Assembly: GCF_001435895.1 (NCBI RefSeq)
Contig: NZ_AZFZ01000030.1
Location: 1 to 33,890 of the forward strand
Length of the DNA: 33,890 nt
Source: Lentilactobacillus parafarraginis DSM 18390 = JCM 14109
Lineage (GTDB): Bacteria > Bacillota > Bacilli > Lactobacillales > Lactobacillaceae
Reading direction: 5' to 3'
The notes under the pieces are model-generated. The model had not been told where the DNA came from. It did no database searches and saw only the letters and a list, made by a program, of their open reading frames with translations. Positions 7,851 through 15,033 of the stretch are shown here, in pieces. The stretch's first letter is position 1. Every line of letters begins with the position of its first letter. The position numbers were made by a program, and so were the translations under genes.

Positions 7851-8665
7851 TTCTTTAGCCAGTAATACGTGCCAAGCCCGCTTCCAAGCAGGACGAGAAT
7901 CAGCAATGGAATCAATACCCAGGGGGCGACGGATTTGGATAGAATCGGTCTGGTGACGAATTCGCCAATCACCGGCAGTCGGCTCACGATCCCGATAACG
8001 GCATCGATGGATACGAAAATGTAAAGAATTGTCCAGGGCATCCGGTGTTTAAATACCTTAAAGAACAGATAGCTGGTGATTGAAAAGAGCAGCAAAATGA
8101 GGCCGATACCAGCTGTGGGACTTAATATGAAACTCAACGGCGTTTTAATGAATACCCCACCAACCACAATTCCAGTGAAAGCGACGAATACCGCAATGCC
8201 CACAATAACTTTGACGACCGTTTTTTGATAAACTGTCCGGCTAATCACCCACATAATTACCATGACAAATACAAAGGCAAACGCCGCCAGTTAAATGATA
8301 TTGCCAAAATCAACCGGGACTCCCGGAACTGCAAGTGTCGGCAGTAAGAAGAAAAGCACGTATCCCAAAACAACCGTCATCGCAAGCTTCAAGTTCTCCG
8401 AGAGGCTCCGAGGTAGTTCCCTCACAATTTCATCAGCGGATTCTTTTGGATTTTTACCGAAATATTCCTCAGCTGACTGGCCATGGCCTTGGGCCTCTAA
8501 CACATCATTCAGAATATCCAGCAAAATCGTTTCCACATCAACCTCCCGCTTAAAGAGGGCTGTCGTTCGGACGTACACCATGAGGTCTTCATAATAGGTG
8601 CGATTCTGAGGCGTCAATTTTTCGCGGCGCCGGTTATTTTCTTCCGTCAACTGATCAATAGTCAT
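7838..8665 (-). pseudogene. DUF1129-type membrane protein gene interrupted by an in-frame TAA
   Basis: The 5' part (8665 to 8291) encodes about 124 aa with the DUF1129 start: a charged region with TPQNRTYYEDLMVYVR, a block AQGHGQSAEEYFGKNP and a first membrane helix. It stops at TAA (8291-8293). The same frame then reads on: LAAFAFVFV followed by 141 more residues with about four membrane helices, ending WLKKHDK. Adding the pieces gives a protein of about 275 aa. The downstream ATG at 8263 has no ribosome binding site, so separate translation is unlikely. The start at 8665 was chosen because AGGAG stands eight bases before it; it overlaps the padR stop by 11 bp. PadR/DUF1129 operons are common in lactobacilli, where the membrane partner's function is poorly known. 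A nonsense mutation, a sequencing error or read-through are all possible. Confidence 0.72.
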
Positions 8666-9005
8666 CGTCAATTCTCCTCTCAGCTATCAGCTGGTTAACC
8701 CCATCGGCAAGCTGGCGCCACTGCGTCATAAAATTTTTCATTTCCTGGATTCCCGCCGCCGTCAAATAATAGTACTTTCGTTTTGGCCCCTCTTTGGAAT
8801 CCTGCATCCGTCCTTCAACTAACTTCTTTTTTTCCATATTCATCAGTAATGGATAAATCGTCCCTTTAGGAACATCGGCAAACCCAAATTCAGCCAGTTT
8901 CTGACTAATTGAATAGCCGTACATTGGTGCCTCATTCAGCATAATCAGCAGACATCCCTGCAAAATGCCTTTCAACATCTGACTTGAAATATCTTGTTTT
9001 GCCAA
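8655..9005 (-). CDS. PadR-family transcriptional regulator
   Basis: A 116-aa winged-helix repressor. The N-terminal helix MLKGILQGCLLIMLNEAPMYGYSIS region and the wing segment KGTIYPLLMNMEKKKLVEGR are typical of PadR proteins, which usually sense antimicrobial or phenolic compounds or envelope stress. The start is TTG with AGGGAAG seven bases before it; no in-frame ATG with a better site exists. Its stop overlaps the DUF1129 gene start, so the two are one operon and translationally coupled. The promoter holds palindromes centred on ACTAGT, fitting autoregulation. The ligand is unknown. Confidence 0.88.
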   Translation of the reverse strand: MAKQDISSQMLKGILQGCLLIMLNEAPMYGYSISQKLAEFGFADVPKGTIYPLLMNMEKKKLVEGRMQDSKEGPKRKYYYLTAAGIQEMKNFMTQWRQLADGVNQLIAERRIDDDY

Positions 9006-9016
9006 CTTAACACTTC

Positions 9017-9071
9017 CCTACTAGTATGCATTGCCTACTAGTAGGATACTAAAGTGCCACTAGTTTGTAAA
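9017..9071 (-). promoter_or_regulatory. padR promoter with ACTAGT-centred operators
   Basis: On the minus strand TTTACA (9066-9071) and TATCCT (9043-9048) are 17 bp apart. The perfect palindrome CCTACTAGTAGG (9034-9045) overlaps the -10, a second copy CCTACTAGTATG (9017-9028) lies 17 bp downstream near the start of the transcript, and a bare ACTAGT (9059-9064) sits in the spacer. This arrangement suits PadR autorepression. The sites are seen; binding is inferred. Confidence 0.72.
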
Positions 9072-9079
9072 GCAAAATA

Positions 9080-9121
9080 GTAAAAACCGTCCAGTCATCA
9101 GCAATTGATGATTGGACGGTT
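9080..9121 (-). terminator. Terminator of the transporter-glucosidase operon
   Basis: Stem AACCGTCCA-TCATCA pairs with TGATGA-TGGACGGTT around a short loop, with one internal mismatch. On the minus strand it ends in five T residues. It follows the GH13 stop codon and lies just before the padR promoter. Confidence 0.8.
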
Positions 9122-9138
9122 CATAGTTGATTTATCGG

Positions 9139-10812
9139 TTACTCTTTAAAAACATACACTTTACTTTCATAGGGCCGCAGTTCAGTCCCTAGATCGTCAT
9201 CGTAGTTACTCAATATCAATTTGGCAGTTGGGTGGCCCTGATCGTAGTCGCGAGTCACCGTTTGATCAGTGAAGTTACTGATCACTAACAATGTCTGATC
9301 CTGATAGTGGCGGCGATAGGCAAATACGTCGGTGTCCTCGGGATCAATTTCATCATAATTTCCAAATTTAACTAAATCAGAATCATGGCGTAATTGAATC
9401 AACTTTTGATAGTGATAGAAGACTGATTGCGAATCATCAACCGCCTTCTCAGCGTTAATCTCCGGATAATTGGGATTGACCGCGAACCACGGCTGAACTT
9501 TGGAAAAACCGGCATTCTTGCTTGCATCCCACTGCATCGGCGTTCGAGCGTTATCGCGGGACATGTGGGCCAAATACTTCAGCATCGTCTGACCATCGAC
9601 AACCTTTTGCTCGTCAACTAACTCATGATACGAGTTGATTGCCTCAAGATCTTCATACTGATCTAACCGGGTGTAGTGCACGTTGGTCATGCCAAGTTCT
9701 TCACCTTCGTAAACGAACGGGGTGCCCTGCATCATATGAAGCGTGGTTCCCAGCATCTTCGCCGCGCGAACCCGGTACTTCGGATCGTCAGTCGCAAACC
9801 GGGAAACGGCGCGGGGCTGATCGTGATTATTCCAGTAAAGGCTATTCCAGCCCCTGCCATCGAGGGCCTTCTGCCATCGTGACAGCGCCCGTTTCAATTG
9901 TGGCAGCTCAACTGGCTGATCATTCCATTTGCCCAGGCGGGGATCGGGATTGGCGGCAACGGTGACATGTTCAAATTGGAAGACCATATTGAGTTCATGC
10001 TTATCCAATCCGGTGTAGTTAATCGCATCCTCGGGTTTTGAACTCGGCATCTCACCGACCGTCATGATGTCGTAATGGGAAAGCACCTTGTCGTTCATTT
10101 CGCGAAGATAGTCGTCTAACTTGGGGCCGTCCGCAACGAGGGCTTCAGTTAGCCCGTAGGTGGCAGGTTCCGGTGCGTCCGGCAAGCCAGCCGGCTTAGA
10201 AATGAGGTTAATCACGTCCATCCGGAAGCCATCGACGCCCTTGTCCAACCAGAAACGCATGATGTTCCAAACCGATTCGCGAACGGCGGGGTTCTCCCAG
10301 TTTAAGTCGGGTTGTCCCGGGGCAAATAGGTGTAGGTAATACTGACCGCGTTCCGGGACAAAGGTCCAAGCAGAGCCGCCAAAGGCCGCGTGCCAGTTGT
10401 TGGGCTCATGACCATCAACCGGATCCCGCCAGATGTAGTAGTCACTGTATTTACCGTCCTTTGACCGCTTACTTTCCTGGAACCAGCGGTGCTGATCGGA
10501 CGTGTGATTAACAACCAGATCCATCAACAGCTTCATCCCGTGCTTATGAATTTGAGATAGCAATTTATCAAATTCAGCCATCGATCCATAAACCGGCTGG
10601 ATCTGCTCGTAGTCACTAATGTCATAGCCGTTATCCTTATTGGGTGATTTGTAGATTGGGTTGAGCCACAAAACATCAACGCCTAGCTTCTGCAGGTAGG
10701 GTAATCGTTGCTCGATACCGGGCAAATCCCCGATCCCGTCGTTGTTGCTATCTTGAAAGCTCATTGGGTAAATTTGGTAAATAACCGCGTTTTGCCACCA
10801 TTTGTGTGCCAT
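9139..10812 (-). CDS. malL: GH13 alpha-glucosidase, probable oligo-1,6-glucosidase
   Basis: A 557-aa cytoplasmic glycosidase of the GH13 oligo-1,6-glucosidase group (usual length 550-565). Conserved regions in order: DLVVNHTSDQH (residues 98-107), GFRMDVIN with nucleophile Asp199, VGEMPSS with acid/base Glu254, and NNHDQPR with Asp331. Val200, directly after the nucleophile, is the residue found in alpha-1,6-specific members, whereas alpha-1,4-specific members usually carry Ala or Thr there; this favours isomaltose, isomaltulose or panose-like substrates. It is the second gene of an operon, 21 bp after an MFS sugar transporter, with GGAGG before its ATG, and ends at a hairpin. It probably hydrolyses a disaccharide taken up by the transporter to free glucose. 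Confidence 0.88.
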   Translation of the reverse strand: MAHKWWQNAVIYQIYPMSFQDSNNDGIGDLPGIEQRLPYLQKLGVDVLWLNPIYKSPNKDNGYDISDYEQIQPVYGSMAEFDKLLSQIHKHGMKLLMDLVVNHTSDQHRWFQESKRSKDGKYSDYYIWRDPVDGHEPNNWHAAFGGSAWTFVPERGQYYLHLFAPGQPDLNWENPAVRESVWNIMRFWLDKGVDGFRMDVINLISKPAGLPDAPEPATYGLTEALVADGPKLDDYLREMNDKVLSHYDIMTVGEMPSSKPEDAINYTGLDKHELNMVFQFEHVTVAANPDPRLGKWNDQPVELPQLKRALSRWQKALDGRGWNSLYWNNHDQPRAVSRFATDDPKYRVRAAKMLGTTLHMMQGTPFVYEGEELGMTNVHYTRLDQYEDLEAINSYHELVDEQKVVDGQTMLKYLAHMSRDNARTPMQWDASKNAGFSKVQPWFAVNPNYPEINAEKAVDDSQSVFYHYQKLIQLRHDSDLVKFGNYDEIDPEDTDVFAYRRHYQDQTLLVISNFTDQTVTRDYDQGHPTAKLILSNYDDDLGTELRPYESKVYVFKE

Positions 10813-10833
10813 TTCTAATCAGTCCTCCATTGT

Positions 10834-12246
10834 TTAATTTGTTGATTTTTCAGTTTTTGCTGAGTATGCGGGGTGAATAATGCCAACCGCAATCGCCCCA
10901 ATAAACATCATAATCCCAGCGATCACGATCATGCCAGGCATTGACTTGCCGATGAGCGGAAAAATCGCGAAACTGGCAACCGACGCGATGATCTGAGGCA
11001 AACAGATGCCACAGTTGAAAAGTCCCAGGTAAGCGCCTTCGTTTTGACCATTCAGCGATTCCGTGAACAGTGACAGGGCCTCGGTCTGCATTGTCAGATA
11101 ACTAATCCCAATCAGGGCAAACGGCAGAATCAGCAGCATCTGGGAATGAACGAAGAAGACCCAGATAAAGCCGGTACCACCCATTATAAGGCCAATTCTA
11201 AACCAAAGTTTACGCTGCTGCGGCTTGGTGTGAGATAAAACCAGAAAGCCCCAGGCAACCGCGGCTAATGATTCAACACAGGTCATAATGCCAAACCAGT
11301 TGCCGGCAGCCTGATACCCGGCGGAAGCAGGATTACTGGTGTTCCAAACGTTCTTGGCAATGGCCCCGGTCCCGTATGTCCAGAGGTACTGGAAGGCAAA
11401 CCAGTCAAAAAGTTGAACGAACGAGACTTCCCAGAACGAGCGCGGGGCCTTCTTAACGAGTGCCCATAGGCTGGGCTGCTTTTTCTTCTTGTCTTCGTCA
11501 GAAATTCCGTGGTACCGTGCGTAAGTCAGTGGATCGTATTCGTGGACCGAAAAAATCGTGTAGGCAGAAGTTGCCAGCAGCACGCCGGCGCCAATGTAAA
11601 AGGCCAGCTTAACGGACAGCGGAACCTCACCCTTTGGCGCAACGTTAGAGACCCCTATCCAGGTTAACAGGAATGGGAAGATTGTCGCAAGGACGCCACC
11701 CAAATTGGAAAATGACTGTTGCCACGACCAGGCCTTATCCTTTTGATCCTCATTAACCATGTCCCCAATAATCATCTTAAAGGGCTGCATGCAAACGTTT
11801 GAGGACAAATCCATAAATAAAATGGTAATTGCGCCAAACATCAAAGCTGCCAGTGAAGCATAGCCAAACCCAAATGAGCCGGCGTTTGGTAGCAGAATCA
11901 TTACTAGCGCCGCAATTGGCGCGCCAATCATCAAGTATGGCATTCGCCGGCCGAACCGGTTCCAAGTCATATCTGAATACTTACCAATTAATGGCTGTAC
12001 CACCATTCCCGCTAACGGCGGGAGAATAAAGAAGAAGCCTAGCTTGGTTGGATCCGCTCCGATGGTCTGAAAAATCCGGCCCATCTGTGAAGATTGAAGT
12101 GAAAACGCCATGTTGACGCCGAAAAAGCCAAACGTCATTGCAAAAATTGTACTGAGTTTTAAAGTTGGTAATCCATGATGCACCTTTTCCGATGTGGTCG
12201 TATCCGCATTATCGGTCATCTCACCAACGTGTTCTTTTGCGATCAT
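10834..12246 (-). CDS. MFS sugar transporter (maltose/isomaltose-type symporter)
   Basis: A 470-aa membrane protein with about 12 hydrophobic segments and a charged linker (residues 235-255, rich in Lys and Asp) between the two halves. The motif GKYSDMTWNRFGRRMPY after the second helix is the MFS signature, in the form seen in the sucrose/maltose (SLC45-like or GPH-like) branch used by lactobacilli. The start at 12246 follows GAGGAGG by seven to eight bases, better than an internal Met. It is the first gene of the operon with the GH13 glucosidase, so it most likely imports the glucosidase's substrate with protons. Expression is probably under a LacI-type regulator and CcpA. Exact substrate not readable. 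Confidence 0.82.
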   Translation of the reverse strand: MIAKEHVGEMTDNADTTTSEKVHHGLPTLKLSTIFAMTFGFFGVNMAFSLQSSQMGRIFQTIGADPTKLGFFFILPPLAGMVVQPLIGKYSDMTWNRFGRRMPYLMIGAPIAALVMILLPNAGSFGFGYASLAALMFGAITILFMDLSSNVCMQPFKMIIGDMVNEDQKDKAWSWQQSFSNLGGVLATIFPFLLTWIGVSNVAPKGEVPLSVKLAFYIGAGVLLATSAYTIFSVHEYDPLTYARYHGISDEDKKKKQPSLWALVKKAPRSFWEVSFVQLFDWFAFQYLWTYGTGAIAKNVWNTSNPASAGYQAAGNWFGIMTCVESLAAVAWGFLVLSHTKPQQRKLWFRIGLIMGGTGFIWVFFVHSQMLLILPFALIGISYLTMQTEALSLFTESLNGQNEGAYLGLFNCGICLPQIIASVASFAIFPLIGKSMPGMIVIAGIMMFIGAIAVGIIHPAYSAKTEKSTN

Positions 12247-12304
12247 GTTACATTCCTCCTCTAATAATTGACGATTCGAAGCAACTTGGCCAATTCACGA
12301 TTGC

Positions 12305-12385
12305 TGGAAACGTTTACATTGATGATAATATCACCTTTGGCAACCGCTTGCAATGCTTTTATATCAGTGACACAAACGTTTGTGT
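12305..12385 (-). promoter_or_regulatory. Promoter of the sugar transporter operon with LacI-type and cre-like operators
   Basis: On the minus strand TTGCAA (12348-12353) and TATTAT (12325-12330) are 17 bp apart. The near-palindrome GCAAGCGGTTGC (12340-12351) covers the -35. The perfect 16-bp palindrome ACACAAACGTTTGTGT (12370-12385) lies upstream. TGTAAACGTTTCCA (12305-12318) downstream of the -10 matches the cre consensus closely. Together they suggest a MalR/LacI-family regulator plus CcpA repression. No such regulator gene adjoins the operon. Confidence 0.72.
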
Positions 12386-12463
12386 TTTAGTAAAAATTTA
12401 CTTACCTTTGAAACCGCTGATAACGGCCTCATGTCACCGACAATCAATCTTTTAATTCTGGAT

Positions 12464-12505
12464 TAAAAAATGACCGCTAAGAAATTGGCTTTCTTTAGCG
12501 ATCAT
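12464..12505 (-). terminator. Terminator of the 40-codon membrane-peptide gene
   Basis: On the minus strand GATCGCTAAAGAAA pairs with TTTCTTAGCGGTC and is followed by six T residues. It lies about 30 bp after the stop codon of the small gene at 12536-12658 and supports that gene being a separate transcript. Confidence 0.8.
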
Positions 12506-12535
12506 TGATTCTCTGATAGTCTTCTCTGCACATCC

Positions 12536-12658
12536 TTATACAGCGGTCGAAAACAGATCATAGTCAACTGGTGCCAACTTTACGTGAAGATAAAGTGCCA
12601 AAATGATCCCTGCGATCACCATCAAAATAAAAATGAGCAGAATCCGAAAATCATCCAT
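12536..12658 (-). CDS. Small single-span membrane peptide, 40 aa
   Basis: Begins MDDFRILLIFILMVIAGIIL and ends with a polar tail carrying Asp and Tyr (PVDYDLFSTAV). About 20 hydrophobic residues near the N-terminus make one membrane helix. AGGGG lies about eight bases before the ATG. A dedicated terminator follows and the promoter shares ACTAGT/CTAGTAGG elements with the padR promoter. No family recognised. It could be a stress-induced membrane micro-protein. The reading frame, ribosome binding site and terminator are seen; expression is inferred. Confidence 0.6.
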   Translation of the reverse strand: MDDFRILLIFILMVIAGIILALYLHVKLAPVDYDLFSTAV

Positions 12659-12678
12659 CCAAACACCCCTCATCCCAA

Positions 12679-12733
12679 ACTAGTGACTTCTGGGTACCTA
12701 GTAGGTTATAAAACATATTTGAACAAGTAAACC
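12679..12733 (-). promoter_or_regulatory. Promoter region of the small peptide with PadR-like operator elements
   Basis: On the minus strand a TATAAC -10 (12705-12710) follows a weak -35 (GGTTTA). CCTAGTAGG (12697-12705) abuts the -10 and ACTAGT (12679-12684) lies 19 bp away. The padR promoter has the same elements in the same order at 18 bp spacing. ACTAGT also occurs in other promoters here, so the match is suggestive only. Confidence 0.45.
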
Positions 12734-12876
12734 GTTTAATTTAACATTTTATGTTATTTTAAGTTAACTTACGATTCGTTTATGATCTTAACTTTATAAT
12801 AAGATATTTATAATTATTAATTAATATCACTTATTTAGGCATAAATATAGTGCGCCTATCATGATATTATGTGAGC

Positions 12877-12896
12877 ACCGTTTCATTTTCAACGGT
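12877..12896 (+). other. Small hairpin in the prsA leader
   Basis: ACCGTT and AACGGT face each other across eight bases (12877-12896), close upstream of the prsA ribosome binding site. The stem is only six base pairs. Upstream lies a very AT-rich stretch with TATAAT-like boxes and a small inverted repeat TAACAT/ATGTTA (12742-12756). A regulatory role is possible but not shown. Confidence 0.3.
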
Positions 12897-12924
12897 CATT
12901 ATTTTGGGATAGGAGTTGTTTTTC

Positions 12925-13806
12925 ATGAAGAAATGGTTAGTTGGGGCTGCCACGTTAGGAATCGGTTTAACATTGGCTGGATGTGGGAGCCAATCAGTTG
13001 CCACCATTGACGGAAATAATATTTCAAAGGACGCGTTTTATAGCAGCTTGAAAGCCAACCCGGAAGCCAAGCAGGTTCTGCGGGACATGATTTTGGATAA
13101 GGGGTTGGAAACCCAGTACGGGGCAAAGGTATCTACCAGTGAAGTTGACGCCAAATATAACGAATACAAGGCGCAATCCGGTCCATCCTTTTCGGCATTT
13201 CTTAAGCAGAATGACCTAAGTGCCGCGCAGTTTAAGGATCGGATTCGGGAAAACTTGTTGATGCAGGCAGCCGTCAGGGCAAATACGCGTTTCACGCCAA
13301 AAATGTTACGGGAGCAGTTCAGGGCTTATCAGCCTAAAGTTGTTGTGGACCAAATTCTGGTTTCCAAAGCGGCAACCGCCAAAGAAGTGATCGCCAAGTT
13401 GGCCGCTGGTCAGTCATTTGCAACGCTGGCGAAACGCTATTCAACTGACGTTGCCACTAAAAATAAAAGCGGGCGAATCGCCCCATTCGACAATACCAAT
13501 TCGTCATTGGACCCGGCATTTAAATCCGCGGCTTTCAAGCTTAAATCGGGCGAGTATACGAAAATGCCCGTAAAAACCCAGTACGGCTATGAGGTGATCC
13601 AAATGATTCGTCACCCTAAGAGAGGCCGCCTGTCAGACCATGAAAACGAGTTAAAGAATCAGATTGTCACCGCGAGGATGGGCGACAGCAATCAGCTGCA
13701 GGCCATTACGAGCAAGGTATTGCGGCATCGCAAAATAACAATCCATGATAAGGGGCTCCAAAGTGCCCTTGGGTCATTAGAACCTCAATCGTCAAAGGAT
13801 TCATAA
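12925..13806 (+). CDS. prsA: PrsA-like foldase lipoprotein (peptidyl-prolyl isomerase)
   Basis: About 293 aa, anchored to the outer face of the membrane as a lipoprotein: MKKWLVGAATLGIGLTLAGC shows a charged start, hydrophobic core and LAGC lipobox. The chaperone segment follows, and residues about 130-230 form a parvulin domain (QILVSK, SFATLAKRYSTD, KTQYGYEVIQM). Length and layout fit PrsA, which folds proteins as they leave the Sec machinery. The ATG at 12925 is chosen because AGGAG lies nine bases before it; a TTG nine bases upstream of that ATG overlaps the ribosome binding site. It is a single gene, convergent with gnd. Clients may include the lysozyme and NlpC/P60 proteins encoded at 18-19.5 kb, by inference. 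Confidence 0.92.
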   Translation: MKKWLVGAATLGIGLTLAGCGSQSVATIDGNNISKDAFYSSLKANPEAKQVLRDMILDKGLETQYGAKVSTSEVDAKYNEYKAQSGPSFSAFLKQNDLSAAQFKDRIRENLLMQAAVRANTRFTPKMLREQFRAYQPKVVVDQILVSKAATAKEVIAKLAAGQSFATLAKRYSTDVATKNKSGRIAPFDNTNSSLDPAFKSAAFKLKSGEYTKMPVKTQYGYEVIQMIRHPKRGRLSDHENELKNQIVTARMGDSNQLQAITSKVLRHRKITIHDKGLQSALGSLEPQSSKDS

Positions 13807-13839
13807 CGATTATTGGCGCCGCATTATCGATGACGACAC

Positions 13840-13872
13840 TAAAAACGCACGACCACCCGGCCGTGCGTTTGC
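13840..13872. terminator. Terminator between prsA and gnd
   Basis: AACGCACG and CGTGCGTT pair around a 10-base loop. On the minus strand five T residues follow, making it a good gnd terminator; on the plus strand the tail is TTTGCTTT, so it may also end prsA. Confidence 0.8.
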
Positions 13873-13894
13873 TTTACTACTATATTAATAGATC

Positions 13895-14794
13895 TTACTT
13901 CTTTTCCATTGCGTGGCCACCAAAGCCATGACGCAATGCTGAAACCACTTTACCAGTGAAGGTATCTTCTTCTTCAGAACGCTGACGCGCGTAAAGCGAA
14001 TCAGTGATAACTGGAACCGGAATGCCTTGTTTAAGGGCTTCCTGAACGGTCCACTTTCCTTCACCTGATGAGAACATCCGGCCGGTAATTTCATCCAGGT
14101 TAGCATCCTTAGCAAATGCTTCCTGGGCCAATTCCATGAGCCAGCCCCGGATAACTGAACCGTTAACCCAAACTTTGGCAACGGCTTCGTTGTCGTAATC
14201 AAATGGGCTGTGGTCCAACACATCGTAACCTTCACCGATGGCTTCCATCATCCCGTATTCGATGCCGTTATGAACCATCTTCAAGTAATGGCCGGAACCT
14301 GGTTTGCCAGTGTAGAGGTAGCCATCCTTCTGCGAAATGCCATCGAACAATGGCTTGATGCCGTTAAATGCTTCGGCACTTGGGCCACCAATCATGAAGT
14401 TACCACCATTTAGGGCACCGTTCTTGCCGCCTGAAGTTCCGCAGTCAAAGAAGTTAACACCTTTTTCTGAAGCTTCCTTGCCATGACGGATTGAATCTTG
14501 ATAGAAGGAATTCCCACCATCAATCAGGTTGTCGCCCTTTGAAAGCAGGCCGAGTAATTCTTGAACCGTCGAATCAGTTGGCTTGCCGGCTGGAACCATA
14601 ATCCAAACAGTGCGGGGTGCGCTCAATTTGTTAACAAGATCTTCATTGCTTGAAGCTGGTGTAGCACCAGCCTCCTGTGCCAACTTGACATTATCTTCGT
14701 TTAAATCAAATGCAACAACGTCGTTACCGTTACGGATCATATTCTTAACTAGATTAAGGCCCATTTTCCCAAGACCGATCATGCCAATTTGCAT
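13895..14794 (-). CDS. gnd: 6-phosphogluconate dehydrogenase, short form (decarboxylating)
   Basis: A 299-aa enzyme converting 6-phosphogluconate to ribulose-5-phosphate and CO2, the step that feeds the phosphoketolase pathway of heterofermenters. It is the short GndA/YqeC-like form rather than the 470-aa classical form. GLGKMGLNLVKNM (residues 7-19) is the nucleotide-binding loop and Asp30 ends the second strand, which favours NAD; NADP-specific enzymes carry Asn-Arg-Thr there. The catalytic region GSGHYLKMVHNGIEYG is intact with its Lys. AAAGAGGT precedes the ATG. A single-gene unit with a strong promoter and a terminator. It could take 6-phosphogluconate from the gluconokinase at the left end of the window. 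Confidence 0.93.
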   Translation of the reverse strand: MQIGMIGLGKMGLNLVKNMIRNGNDVVAFDLNEDNVKLAQEAGATPASSNEDLVNKLSAPRTVWIMVPAGKPTDSTVQELLGLLSKGDNLIDGGNSFYQDSIRHGKEASEKGVNFFDCGTSGGKNGALNGGNFMIGGPSAEAFNGIKPLFDGISQKDGYLYTGKPGSGHYLKMVHNGIEYGMMEAIGEGYDVLDHSPFDYDNEAVAKVWVNGSVIRGWLMELAQEAFAKDANLDEITGRMFSSGEGKWTVQEALKQGIPVPVITDSLYARQRSEEEDTFTGKVVSALRHGFGGHAMEKK

Positions 14795-14851
14795 AAGTTA
14801 TCGTACCTCTTTCATCTAATATACTAGTTACTGATTAACCTTTACGAGAAC

Positions 14852-14880
14852 ATTATATATTTTGAAAAGAATTTTCGCAA
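14852..14880 (-). promoter_or_regulatory. gnd promoter
   Basis: On the minus strand TTGCGA (14875-14880) and TATAAT (14852-14857) are 17 bp apart, leaving an untranslated leader of about 50 bases. The upstream DNA is AT-rich, as expected for a strongly expressed gene. No operator palindrome was noticed. Confidence 0.65.
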
Positions 14881-14974
14881 GGGTTTAGGTAAATTATTTT
14901 CATTATTTATAAAAATCATGTAAATTTATTTTAAAGCCATCTTAAATATACTGCCATAGACCTATTTGTGCAAG

Positions 14975-15010
14975 CAAAAAAGAGTTAACAAATACTTCGT
15001 TAACTCTTTC
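14975..15010 (-). terminator. Terminator of the YfhO-like gene
   Basis: AAAGAGTTAAC pairs with GTTAACTCTTT around nine bases. On the minus strand it runs into six T residues. It lies just after the stop codon of the large membrane protein gene. Confidence 0.85.
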
Positions 15011-15033
15011 ACAAAATGAAAATACTTTACATT

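Noticed and set aside
7838-8263. Independent membrane protein gene
   Set aside because: It lies in the same frame as the preceding DUF1129 fragment, has no ribosome binding site, and continues its helix pattern; treated as the 3' part of one broken gene.
9639-9965. Plus-strand reading frame of 108 codons inside the glucosidase gene
   Set aside because: It is opposite a conserved GH13 gene with all catalytic motifs, and has no ribosome binding site or recognisable protein features.
12916-12924. TTG start for prsA nine bases before the ATG
   Set aside because: It overlaps the AGGAG ribosome binding site that serves the ATG at 12925, and the lipoprotein signal begins properly at that ATG.
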